From Oscillospiraceae bacterium (GTDB taxonomy: Bacteria > Bacillota > Clostridia > Oscillospirales > Ruminococcaceae): 64,000 nt of DNA. The stretch is from assembly GCA_029007985.1 (NCBI GenBank), contig JAQXIW010000022.1:1-64000 (forward strand), read 5' to 3'. Made by a program: the position numbers and the translations under genes. How positions within the stretch are numbered: the first letter of the stretch is position 1; each line of letters opens with the position of its first letter. This document shows, in pieces, positions 49,145 through 58,403 of this stretch. The notes beneath the pieces were generated by a model, which saw only the letters and a list, made by a program, of their open reading frames with translations, did not search any database and was not told the DNA's origin.

Positions 49145-49955
49145 AGACATTACTATCGGTCAGTATTTCCCGGGAGAATCCCGAGTACACGAATTGGATG
49201 CCCGTATTAAAATAGTCGCCATCGTGGCTTACATTGTCGTGCTGTTTATGAGCACAAATGTACCGGGTCTGGCTTTGTGCGGCGCGCTGGTTTTAGCTGT
49301 GTATAAAATGGCGAATATTCCGCTTAAACTGCTGAAAAAAAGCTTAAAACCCATTGCGCCCCTCATTGTGTTTACGGTGGTACTCAACCTATTCTTCATC
49401 AGCGGCGAAGGCGACCCTCTGCTCACATTTTGGAAACTAAAAATATACAAAGAGGGCATTGTTTTTTGCTGTGTTATGGTGTGCAGAATTCTCTTTCTCA
49501 TTTCGGGTACATCTTTGCTCACATATACAACAAGCACGCTTGCGCTCACGGACGGTCTCGAATCCCTGCTTAAACCGCTGAACAAAATTCATTTTCCTGT
49601 GCATGAAATGTCCATGATGATGACGATTGCTCTGCGCTTTATCCCGACGCTTATCGAAGAGACGGACAAAATAATGTCGGCTCAGAAATCGAGGGGCGCA
49701 ATGCTTGATTCCGGCTCATTCAAGGATAAAATCAAAGCAATGGTGCCTATTCTTGTGCCGCTGTTTATTTCTGCTTTCAGAAGGGCGGAAGAGCTTGCGA
49801 CTGCAATGGAATGTCGCTGTTACAGGGGCGGCGAAGGCCGCACACGCTTAAAGCGGATGACAATAACAAAAAAGGATATATCTTCTACAATTATCATCTC
49901 ATTGATTTATGTCTGCATTTTTTCTTTGAGATTTGTATTCCCTCAGGTGATTTAG
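49137..49955 (+). CDS. ecfT: Energy-coupling factor transmembrane protein EcfT
   Basis: ITIGQYFPGESRVHELDARIKI; RSAEELATAMECRCYRGGEGRTR-like C-terminal motif. Confidence 0.94.
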   Translation: MLKDITIGQYFPGESRVHELDARIKIVAIVAYIVVLFMSTNVPGLALCGALVLAVYKMANIPLKLLKKSLKPIAPLIVFTVVLNLFFISGEGDPLLTFWKLKIYKEGIVFCCVMVCRILFLISGTSLLTYTTSTLALTDGLESLLKPLNKIHFPVHEMSMMMTIALRFIPTLIEETDKIMSAQKSRGAMLDSGSFKDKIKAMVPILVPLFISAFRRAEELATAMECRCYRGGEGRTRLKRMTITKKDISSTIIISLIYVCIFSLRFVFPQVI

Positions 49956-49956
49956 A

Positions 49957-50688
49957 GTGAATGTACTTGTAAATATCACATTTGACGGCACAAACTATCA
50001 CGGCACACAGATACAGTCTAACGCCGACACTGTGTTCAGCCGGTTTCAAAATGCGCTTGTAAAGGTGTTGGGCAAGCCTACGGACATAAAGGCGTGTTCA
50101 AGGCTGGACAGCGGCGTGCACGCAAATTGCTTTTATTTGAGCTTCTATGCCGACGACGGTCTCGATGTACGGCATCTGCATTTTGCGCTGAATTATCATC
50201 TTCCGCCGGACATCAGAGCGTTAGGCGCTGAGGTTGTGCCGGACGGTTTCCACCGGAGATATTCCTGTAAAGGCAAAGAATATACATACTATATGTGGAA
50301 TTCCCACACGGACAATCCTTTTTTGGAAAAATACTATTACCGAGTACCGCAAAAGCTGAATGTGGATTTAATGAACGAAGCGGCTCAGCATTTTGTCGGC
50401 ACTCACGATTTTACATCCTTTATGGCCTCGAACTCCAAAATAACCGACTGCGTCCGCACTGTCAGCTACGCCAAAGTCGAAAGAGACGGCGATATGGTAA
50501 AATTTATTGTCTGTGCAGACGGTTTTCTCTACAACATGGTCAGAATTATGGCGGGCACTTTAATAAGAGTGGGCAGAGGATATATTGCCGTAAATGATGT
50601 AAAAACTATTATTGAATCGAAAGACAGACAAAAAGCCGGCGTAACCGTTCCGGCTAAGGGACTGTTTCTTTCAAAAGTCATATATTGA
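49957..50688 (+). CDS. truA: tRNA pseudouridine synthase A
   Basis: FDGTNYHGTQIQ; CSRLDSGVHA; FLYNMVRIMAGTLIRVG. Confidence 0.95.
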   Translation: MNVLVNITFDGTNYHGTQIQSNADTVFSRFQNALVKVLGKPTDIKACSRLDSGVHANCFYLSFYADDGLDVRHLHFALNYHLPPDIRALGAEVVPDGFHRRYSCKGKEYTYYMWNSHTDNPFLEKYYYRVPQKLNVDLMNEAAQHFVGTHDFTSFMASNSKITDCVRTVSYAKVERDGDMVKFIVCADGFLYNMVRIMAGTLIRVGRGYIAVNDVKTIIESKDRQKAGVTVPAKGLFLSKVIY

Positions 50689-50703
50689 TTATCGGTATTT
50701 CGG

Positions 50704-51879
50704 ATGGGTGAAATAAACACTTCACGCAAGGATTTGCGTTCAAAAAATCAAAAGACAAAAAGAACACGCTCAATAATCAGAACGATTATCATAATCGGTT
50801 TGACGGCGGTGTTTGCCCGGATAACCGGTATTTTCGGTACCTCTTTGGCATACCTGGGGGATTTTCTCTCGCAGGGCTTGTCATATATTCACATCGGCAA
50901 AGGCTGGCCGAAAAGCGGCGACTATACCGATATGCTTCAGGCTGAAAAAATGGGGTCGGCTCTTTGCGTACTCGACAAGGATAATCTTACTCTCTATTCG
51001 CCGACCGGCGGGGAAATACAGATTTATTCTCACTCGATGCAAAATCCGATTATTTCAGCGTCGGGCTCAAGGGCCGTTTTGTACGACTTGAACTCCACAA
51101 GCCTTAAAGTTTTGAATGCAAGCACCGTGGTTTTCTCGCGGGAGCTTTCAAACAGCATAGTACACGCCGATATTTGCAAATCAAACAAAGTCGCGGTCAC
51201 GACTAAAAGCTCCGGCTACAGCGGTGAAGTAACGGTCTATTCTTACAGCATGGAGCCGAAAATGACATGGTACTGCGCGTCGGGATATCCGATTTACTCA
51301 AAACTTTCGGACAACGGCAATTATTTGGCTTCTCTTGCGGTAAGCACCGAGGGCGGTTTTTTGAAAAACTCAATATATATAATTGATGTAAAAAACGGCA
51401 AAGAAATGTATAAAATAGATTGCGACGACTATCCGCTTGACATTTTGTTTACATCGTCATCCGAATTTTTGGTAATATACCCGGACAAACTGACCCGTTA
51501 CAGCGTCGAGTCCGGCGGTGAAATATCAAGTTACGGCTTTGACAGCGGGTATCTGAAAACCTACACCGAAAAAAACGGATACATAGCGTTGTCATACGGT
51601 TCAACCGTATTTTTTGACAGCTCCAAGGTGGTTTTACTGACCGACGGGCTGGAAGAAAAATTTTCCGCCGATGTTGACGATAATGTGTCAAGCCTTTCGC
51701 TTTCACAGTCCAGATTATTTGCACTCGGGTCGGAAAATTTGTATGAATTCAATTACGACGGTCTTTTGACAAACACGGAAAATGTCTCCGCGTTTTCAAA
51801 AATGCTTGTAAACTACAACGGCACCAAGCTTATCACTTCCGTTGAAATTGAAAATATTAAAAAGGCAAAAAACAAATAA
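50704..51879 (+). CDS. DUF5711-like membrane-anchored protein with repeated beta-propeller-like blades
   Basis: Basic N-terminus, one TM (IIRTIIIIGLTAVFARITGIFG), beta-rich repeats. Confidence 0.65.
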   Translation: MGEINTSRKDLRSKNQKTKRTRSIIRTIIIIGLTAVFARITGIFGTSLAYLGDFLSQGLSYIHIGKGWPKSGDYTDMLQAEKMGSALCVLDKDNLTLYSPTGGEIQIYSHSMQNPIISASGSRAVLYDLNSTSLKVLNASTVVFSRELSNSIVHADICKSNKVAVTTKSSGYSGEVTVYSYSMEPKMTWYCASGYPIYSKLSDNGNYLASLAVSTEGGFLKNSIYIIDVKNGKEMYKIDCDDYPLDILFTSSSEFLVIYPDKLTRYSVESGGEISSYGFDSGYLKTYTEKNGYIALSYGSTVFFDSSKVVLLTDGLEEKFSADVDDNVSSLSLSQSRLFALGSENLYEFNYDGLLTNTENVSAFSKMLVNYNGTKLITSVEIENIKKAKNK

Positions 51880-51888
51880 AGGAGTAAT

Positions 51889-52587
51889 ATGGAATATAAT
51901 TCATCTTTGATTCTTGACGGTATTCTGCTGGCTCTTTTGCTCATTTGTGCAATAAGGGGCTATCTCAATGGCTTTTTGACGTCAATTATCAATTTGGTCG
52001 GCTCATTTGCGGCTTTTATAGCCGCATGGTATGTGAGCTCACATTATTCGCAGACTGTTTTTGATTCTTATTTAAGAGAAACATTTGTCGAAAGATGCTA
52101 CAACTATTTTGTCGGGGTGTCTCAGAATGTCTCTGTCGAAGAGGCACTTTCAAATGTGCTGGGAAAATTTCCTCAGCCTTTTGTCGACACAGTAATTTCA
52201 AAAACCGAATTTGCCCTTTCAACAATGCTGTCTCCGACCAGAGAATCGGCGGAAATATTCATTGATTCCGTTGTTTCGCCTATTGTGGTCTCTATAATAA
52301 GCATAGTGTTGCTCATTACGGTTTTCGCCGTTTTGTCGCTGATTTGTCACATTGTTGCCAAAATTTTGAAAAATGTCAACGATGTGCCGATAATAGGCAC
52401 ACCGAATAAAATCGGCGGATTTTTTGTCGGAGTCATAAACGGCGCGATAAATATCATAATATTATCATTTATTTTGAGTATAATTGTTATCATAACCAAG
52501 GACTCGCTGACTTATCTCAATTCGGCGATAATTGGACAAAGTAAAATTTTGACATTGACGGCTGTCATAAATCCGTTTATGTCATAG
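51889..52587 (+). CDS. CvpA-family membrane protein
   Basis: ILDGILLALLLICAIRGYLNGFLTSIINLVGSFAAFIAAWYVS pattern. Confidence 0.88.
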   Translation: MEYNSSLILDGILLALLLICAIRGYLNGFLTSIINLVGSFAAFIAAWYVSSHYSQTVFDSYLRETFVERCYNYFVGVSQNVSVEEALSNVLGKFPQPFVDTVISKTEFALSTMLSPTRESAEIFIDSVVSPIVVSIISIVLLITVFAVLSLICHIVAKILKNVNDVPIIGTPNKIGGFFVGVINGAINIIILSFILSIIVIITKDSLTYLNSAIIGQSKILTLTAVINPFMS

Positions 52588-52600
52588 CGAGGTGGAGAAC

Positions 52601-54871
52601 ATGTTGTGCGACAGATGCAAAAAACGCCCTGCGATGATTTTTATGCAGATCAACGAAGACGGCGTAATGAAGAAAAAAGGCTATTGCCTTAAATGCGCGC
52701 GCGAATTGAAAATAGGCCCTATCGACGATATGATTAAACAGATGGGCATAACCGATGAAATGCTCGACAATATGGAAGAACAGATGGAGGGAATGCTCGA
52801 CGGCGGCAATCCTGACGGCTCATTCCCGATAGGAAATATCTTTGATATGGCAAATGATATGGACGACGGTTATTCCGAAGACGGCGATTTTGAGCCGGGC
52901 GGCTCTCGGACCATGCCTTATTCACAAGACGGCGAGCAAGGCAAAAGAGAGAGAACAAAAAAGAATACAAGAAAATTCCTTGACCAATATTGTGAAAATC
53001 TGACCGCAAAGGCGAGAGAAGGTAAAATAGACAACATTATCGGCAGGGACAACGAAATATACCGCACTATTCAAATACTGTCACGCAGACAGAAAAACAA
53101 TCCATGTCTTATCGGTGAGGCGGGCGTAGGTAAAACTGCTATCGCCGAGGGTATAGCTTTGAGAATCGCAAGGGGTGAAGTCCCTCAGCATCTCAAAAAC
53201 AAAGAGATTTATCTCGTCAATATGACAAATCTTGTGGCGGGTACCCAGTTCAGGGGTCAGTTTGAGCGGAGAGTAAAGAGCCTGATAAGCGAAGTCAAGA
53301 AAAACGGAAATATTATTCTGTTTATCGACGAGCTGCACACCATCACCGGTGCAGGCGACTCGGAAGGCGCAATGAACGCCGGCAATATTCTGAAACCGGC
53401 CCTGTCGAGAGGTGAAATTCAGGTAATAGGCGCGACCACATTCAATGAGTACAGAAAATACATTGAAAAAGACGCTGCCCTTGAAAGAAGATTCCAGCCT
53501 GTTACGGTTGAAGAGCCGTCAATTTCCGACACAATTGACATTATCTCGGGCGTAAAACAGTATTACGAGGCATATCACCATGTAAAAGTGCCTCAGGCAA
53601 TCGTTGATATGACTGTTCGTATGAGCGAAAAGTACATAACGGACAGATTCCTGCCGGACAAGGCCATCGACCTTTTGGACGAATCCTGCGCCTGTTGTTC
53701 GCTGAGACATGCCGAGATTTCCGATTGGCTCGGTACGGCCGACGAGCTGAAAGAGTTGAACGAAAAACTCGATGCCCTGCAAAGCGAAGAGGCATTGGAT
53801 TATGAGCGGATAGCAAATGTAAGACAGTCGATTTTGTCGGTGGAGAGCAAAGAGAAAACACTTGCCGAAGCTGTCGATAAAATCGAGGTAACGCTTGACG
53901 ACATTGCCAGGGTTATTCAGCTTTGGACGGGAATAAGCGCGGTAAAAGTAAAAGAGAGCGAATTTAACAAAGTCGCGAATCTCGAAAATGCTCTGAAAGC
54001 CAAAATAAAAGGTCAGGATGAGGCTGTTTCGCTGGTCGCAAAGGCTATAAAGAGAAACAGAGCCGCAATTTCAGGCAGAAACCGCCCGGCGTCATTCCTG
54101 TTTGTCGGTCCAACCGGCGTCGGCAAAACAGAGCTTGTAAAGCAGCTTGCAAACGAACTTTTTGACACGGCAGACCCGCTTATCAGATTCGATATGTCCG
54201 AATTCATGGAAAAGCACGCCGTGTCCAGACTCATCGGTTCGCCTCCAGGCTATGTGGGCTACGACGAGGCAGGCCAGTTGACAGAAAAGGTCAGAAGAAA
54301 ACCGTATTCGGTTGTACTGTTTGACGAAATCGAAAAAGCTCATCCGGATGTAATGAATATTTTGCTACAAATTCTGGACGAGGGCAAGATTAATGATGCA
54401 CAGGGCAGAACGGTGAATTTTGAAAACACCGTCATTTGCATGACTTCAAACGCCGGCTCGTCGGATAAGAGAGCCGAGCTCGGATTTAACAAAACAGAGG
54501 CACAGATGTCAAAGGACAAGACAATGAGAGCGCTTAACTCATTCCTCAGACCTGAATTCTTGAGCAGAATTGACGAAATAGTATGTTTCGAGCCTCTCAC
54601 TCATGATGTTCTGTGCGACATAGCCGATTTGATGCTTTCGGAATATGTAAAGCCGATGGAACAAAAAGGCATTACATTCACATGGGATAAATCCGTGTGT
54701 GAGGAGATTGTCAAAAAGGCACAGGGCGGCAAATTCGGCGCAAGAGATATACGCAGAATAATCCGCAAAGAGATTGAAGACGCAGTTGCGGAAATTATAG
54801 TGGGAAACAACGCAATTACCGCCGTAAACGCCTTTATCGACGGCGGAGACATAAAAATTAAATGGTCTTGA
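52601..54871 (+). CDS. ClpE-like AAA+ ATPase with N-terminal CxxC zinc finger (start at MLCDRC)
   Basis: CDRC...CLKC; two Walker A ([18 protein letters not shown]); RBS aggtgg before ATG 52601. Confidence 0.92.
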   Translation: MLCDRCKKRPAMIFMQINEDGVMKKKGYCLKCARELKIGPIDDMIKQMGITDEMLDNMEEQMEGMLDGGNPDGSFPIGNIFDMANDMDDGYSEDGDFEPGGSRTMPYSQDGEQGKRERTKKNTRKFLDQYCENLTAKAREGKIDNIIGRDNEIYRTIQILSRRQKNNPCLIGEAGVGKTAIAEGIALRIARGEVPQHLKNKEIYLVNMTNLVAGTQFRGQFERRVKSLISEVKKNGNIILFIDELHTITGAGDSEGAMNAGNILKPALSRGEIQVIGATTFNEYRKYIEKDAALERRFQPVTVEEPSISDTIDIISGVKQYYEAYHHVKVPQAIVDMTVRMSEKYITDRFLPDKAIDLLDESCACCSLRHAEISDWLGTADELKELNEKLDALQSEEALDYERIANVRQSILSVESKEKTLAEAVDKIEVTLDDIARVIQLWTGISAVKVKESEFNKVANLENALKAKIKGQDEAVSLVAKAIKRNRAAISGRNRPASFLFVGPTGVGKTELVKQLANELFDTADPLIRFDMSEFMEKHAVSRLIGSPPGYVGYDEAGQLTEKVRRKPYSVVLFDEIEKAHPDVMNILLQILDEGKINDAQGRTVNFENTVICMTSNAGSSDKRAELGFNKTEAQMSKDKTMRALNSFLRPEFLSRIDEIVCFEPLTHDVLCDIADLMLSEYVKPMEQKGITFTWDKSVCEEIVKKAQGGKFGARDIRRIIRKEIEDAVAEIIVGNNAITAVNAFIDGGDIKIKWS

Positions 54872-54901
54872 CAAATTAAAGACAGTATAGTAAAATAAAG
54901 T

Positions 54902-54923
54902 CTGCCGATGAAAATCGGCAGAT
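54902..54923 (+). terminator. Hairpin after the clp gene
   Basis: TCTGCCGAT-GAAA-ATCGGCAGA. Confidence 0.6.
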
Positions 54924-54928
54924 TATAT

Positions 54929-55002
54929 GCAGGTGTAGTTTAGTGGTAGAACTCCAGCCTTCCAAGCTGGTCGTGTGGGTTCGATTCCCATCACCTGCTC
55001 CA
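54929..55002 (+). tRNA. tRNA-Gly (anticodon TCC, encoded CCA)
   Basis: GCAGGTG...CACCTGC acceptor, ccagc-CTTCCAA-gctgg anticodon arm, GGTTCGATTCC T-arm, 3' TCCA. Confidence 0.97.
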
Positions 55003-55159
55003 AGATTCCGCTCGACAGGGCGGATTTTTTATATATATATTTATATTATACTTTTTTAATATATGTAAGTATTGTTACATAATATTGTTATACATAATAT
55101 TTAGTAAATAAATGGATTTTCAATCGAAATTAAAAATACACTAATATCGTATAATTTTA

Positions 55160-55207
55160 TTGACATTAGGCTTATAAAGATATATAATGACTAAGTTAAT
55201 AACTTAG
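55160..55207 (+). promoter_or_regulatory. MFS gene promoter with palindrome at the probable start site
   Basis: TTGACA-17-TATAAT (55160-55188) then CTAAGTT-AAT-AACTTAG (55191-55207). Confidence 0.8.
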
Positions 55208-55234
55208 GTTTATTTATTACGGAGGGAAATAAAA

Positions 55235-56536
55235 ATGGAAAATGAAAACAAAAACTCTCTCCTGAACATTCCTGCTTTCTGGATGAAGCAGCGTCAGGAC
55301 TGGAGAATTACTGTTTATCGTACATCAATGGAACGTCTTGCTTACAAGATGATTCTCCCGTATTTGTCATTGTTCATCATTTTGCTCGGTGCTACAAAGA
55401 CACAGTACGGTTACATCACATCTGCCGGTCTTATTGTAGGCGGCATTATGGGCCCGTTTATCGGTCAGTCTATTGACCGCTTTGGACCTAAAAAAGTTTA
55501 TCTTGTCGGTATTTATATCCTTATCGGCGGTTATTTGGCTTTCTCATGCGCCAAGGTTTGGCAGGTAGCGGCTCTCGGTCTGTTTATGCACTCCGTCGGC
55601 GGCGGTATTTCCGGTCAGTGCTGCGGTAACATTTGCGGCAACTGTCTTGAAAACTGCGACAGAGCCAAGGGTATGCTTATTTGCGAATCCCTTGCCGCAG
55701 GCCTTCTCGGTATGGTCGGCCCTATGATTTCCGGTTGGATTCTCGTAAATCTTATGGGTGTTGTCGGCAAACCGACAGACCCGAATCAGATCAGACCTCT
55801 GTTCTACGTCTGTACCGTTATCGCTATTCTTTCTTTGATTATGATTTACACAAAGATGTCATTTGCTTCTGTGGGCTCTTCACATTCAAAGAAAAAGACA
55901 AATGTTATCAAAGACGGTATCAAAATTCTAAAGGCTGATAAAAACTGTCGCAAGTGGGTTATCATCGGCGCCATCGGCGGTATGCCAATGTCACTTGTTA
56001 CACCTTATGTTTCACTCTTTGCAACGGAGGCAAAAGGCGCGTCTGCCGGCACACTTGCTCTTATGACATCCGCAACAGCTCTCACATCCGTTTTGCTCGG
56101 TTATGCTTTCGGTATCATCTCCGACAAATTCGGCAGAAAGCCAATTTTGTTCGTAACAATAGGTCTTTACATTGCCGGTATATCTCTTCTTCTTATTACA
56201 AAGAACCCTACAATGCTTATTCTTGTAGGTATTCTTCAGGGCTTCCAGGAAATCGGCGCCACACTTTCCGCATCTATCGGTCAGGAAATCATCACAGACG
56301 AGCTCCGCGGTCGCTTTATGGGTATCACCCGTTTGACAACGGCATTCTGTTCGGCTATCCTTGCTGCACTTTCAGGTAACATTTGGGACAAGATCGGTCC
56401 TCAGTGGGTTTTCATCATTTACATCGTATGCGAAATCTGCATCCGTGTTCCGCTTCTTATGTCTATGCCTGATACACTTCACTACGAAATCGACAGAGCC
56501 AAATTTGACGCTATCGACGCAGAGCTTGAAGGCTGA
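55235..56536 (+). CDS. Major facilitator superfamily transporter
   Basis: 12-TM pattern with GQSIDRFGPKKVYLVG and GIISDKFGRKPILFV MFS loops. Confidence 0.92.
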   Translation: MENENKNSLLNIPAFWMKQRQDWRITVYRTSMERLAYKMILPYLSLFIILLGATKTQYGYITSAGLIVGGIMGPFIGQSIDRFGPKKVYLVGIYILIGGYLAFSCAKVWQVAALGLFMHSVGGGISGQCCGNICGNCLENCDRAKGMLICESLAAGLLGMVGPMISGWILVNLMGVVGKPTDPNQIRPLFYVCTVIAILSLIMIYTKMSFASVGSSHSKKKTNVIKDGIKILKADKNCRKWVIIGAIGGMPMSLVTPYVSLFATEAKGASAGTLALMTSATALTSVLLGYAFGIISDKFGRKPILFVTIGLYIAGISLLLITKNPTMLILVGILQGFQEIGATLSASIGQEIITDELRGRFMGITRLTTAFCSAILAALSGNIWDKIGPQWVFIIYIVCEICIRVPLLMSMPDTLHYEIDRAKFDAIDAELEG

Positions 56537-56549
56537 TATTAACAGTATA

Positions 56550-56577
56550 AAGTCCGCTTTTCGCGGACTTTTATTTT
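56550..56577 (+). terminator. Rho-independent terminator
   Basis: AAAGTCCGC-TTTTC-GCGGACTTTTATTTT. Confidence 0.9.
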
Positions 56578-56759
56578 GCCGTTAATTATGTTAAACTGTA
56601 AGAAGAAAACGAATGTTTTTTGAATATTTCTGCCGTAAGACTGCGGTGAACATAGCATATAACGATATAATTTTTCGCAAAGAACGGCAATATTTTTTCT
56701 TTATTTATCGGTTTTTATGTTATATAATAATATATTATATCCACAACAGAGGTGCGAGT

Positions 56760-57467
56760 ATGTCCTATAATTGTATATTGCTTGATTTTGACGAAACTTT
56801 GGTTTCTTTTTCACAGAGTGAACACGAGTGTATTGCAAAATTATATAACAAGTACAGTATACCGAGTACAGAAGAGAATATACGGTATTATCACACAATC
56901 AATGAAGAATGTTGGAGCGAATACGAAAAAGGCAATCTCAAGAAAAAAGATTTGCACAAAAAGCGCTTTCAAAAAGTCATTGATAAATTCGGTATAAAAG
57001 GTGTGTCGGGCGAGGCTTTGAACAGGGAGTACGAACACTATTTAAAATTCAGCGCCCATGTAATTGACGGAGCAATCGAGTTTTTACAGGATATTGAGGA
57101 TTACGCCACCGTTGCCATTGTGACAAACGGCGACGAAGAGACGCAGCAAAACAGGCTGAGATTGTCCGGCATCATCGAATATGTCGACGGCGTGTTTACA
57201 TCCGATTCGGTCGGATACAACAAACCCGACAAGAGAATTTACACGACAACGCTTAAAAAACTCGGGGTAGAGAACACAAAAAGCGTACTCGTTGTAGGCG
57301 ACAGCCTGTATTCCGATATCAAGGGCGGAATCAACGCCGGGTTGGATACCTGCTGGGTGAATTTCAACGACAAAGAAAACACGACCGACATAAAGCCTAA
57401 GTATACCGTCCGCGATTATACCGAGCTCAAAAGAATTATTCTCGGAGATAAATGGGAGGAAAAATAA
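56760..57467 (+). CDS. YjjG-type HAD hydrolase (start at MSYNCILLDFDETL)
   Basis: LLDFDETLVSFSQSE; IVTNGDEETQQNRL; VVGDSLYSDIKGGINAGLDT. Confidence 0.92.
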   Translation: MSYNCILLDFDETLVSFSQSEHECIAKLYNKYSIPSTEENIRYYHTINEECWSEYEKGNLKKKDLHKKRFQKVIDKFGIKGVSGEALNREYEHYLKFSAHVIDGAIEFLQDIEDYATVAIVTNGDEETQQNRLRLSGIIEYVDGVFTSDSVGYNKPDKRIYTTTLKKLGVENTKSVLVVGDSLYSDIKGGINAGLDTCWVNFNDKENTTDIKPKYTVRDYTELKRIILGDKWEEK

Positions 57468-58403
57468 ATGAGTATTGTAAAGACGGAATTTTCATTTTTA
57501 TCTTCAAACGGAACAAATACGATCGGCGGCATAAAGATATACAACAGCGAGGTTACGCCGAAGGCGACATTTGTTATATCTCACGGCATGGTGGAGCATT
57601 ATGAAAGATATATTGACTTTATGACCTACCTTGCCAACATGGGCTTTGTGACCTATTGCCACGACCATCTCGGCCACAAGCACAGCGTACAGACGACGGA
57701 CGATTTGGGCTATATGGCGGCAGAATACGGATATACTTATGTGCTGAAAGACTTGCTGCACACGCGGGAAACTGCTAAATCCGAGTACCCGGATTTGAAG
57801 CTTTTCCTTTTCGGACATTCCATGGGCTCTTTCTACGCCAGAGTGTTTATATCTAAATTTCCGGGCATAGCCGATGGGGCAATCATTTCCGGCACAGGCT
57901 ACTCAAACAGCGCAGCCGGCTTGGGACTAAGTCTGAACAAAGTTTTGACAAAACTAAAAGGTGACAGATACCGCTCGCCTATGTTCAAAAATTTGGTCTT
58001 GGGCTCATTTAATAAAAAGATTAAAAACCCGAAAACCGAAAACGATTGGCTGACAAGGGATGAGAGCGTTGTTGAAAAATACAATGCCGATGAATTCTGT
58101 ACGTTTAATTTCACTCTTTCGGGCTATAAGGATTTGCTGACTGTAAATGGCCTCAGCAACGAAAAAGAGACATTTGAAAACACACCGGATATGCCGATTT
58201 TTATATTCTCCGGCTCTATGGACCCGGTCGGCGACTACGGAACGGGCGTTTACAAAGTGTTTGAAGCTTACAAATCCACCGGTCACAACAATGTTCGGAT
58301 TAAGCTGTACGACGGCGGCAGACACGAGATGCTAAACGAAATCAACAGGTGCGAAGTTTATAACGATATTTACAATTGGTGCAAAAAAGTTCTGGAGGCA
58401 TAA
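57468..58403 (+). CDS. Alpha/beta hydrolase (monoacylglycerol lipase-like)
   Basis: VISHGMVEHYERY; LFGHSMGSFYARVF; LYDGGRHEMLNE. Confidence 0.93.
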   Translation: MSIVKTEFSFLSSNGTNTIGGIKIYNSEVTPKATFVISHGMVEHYERYIDFMTYLANMGFVTYCHDHLGHKHSVQTTDDLGYMAAEYGYTYVLKDLLHTRETAKSEYPDLKLFLFGHSMGSFYARVFISKFPGIADGAIISGTGYSNSAAGLGLSLNKVLTKLKGDRYRSPMFKNLVLGSFNKKIKNPKTENDWLTRDESVVEKYNADEFCTFNFTLSGYKDLLTVNGLSNEKETFENTPDMPIFIFSGSMDPVGDYGTGVYKVFEAYKSTGHNNVRIKLYDGGRHEMLNEINRCEVYNDIYNWCKKVLEA

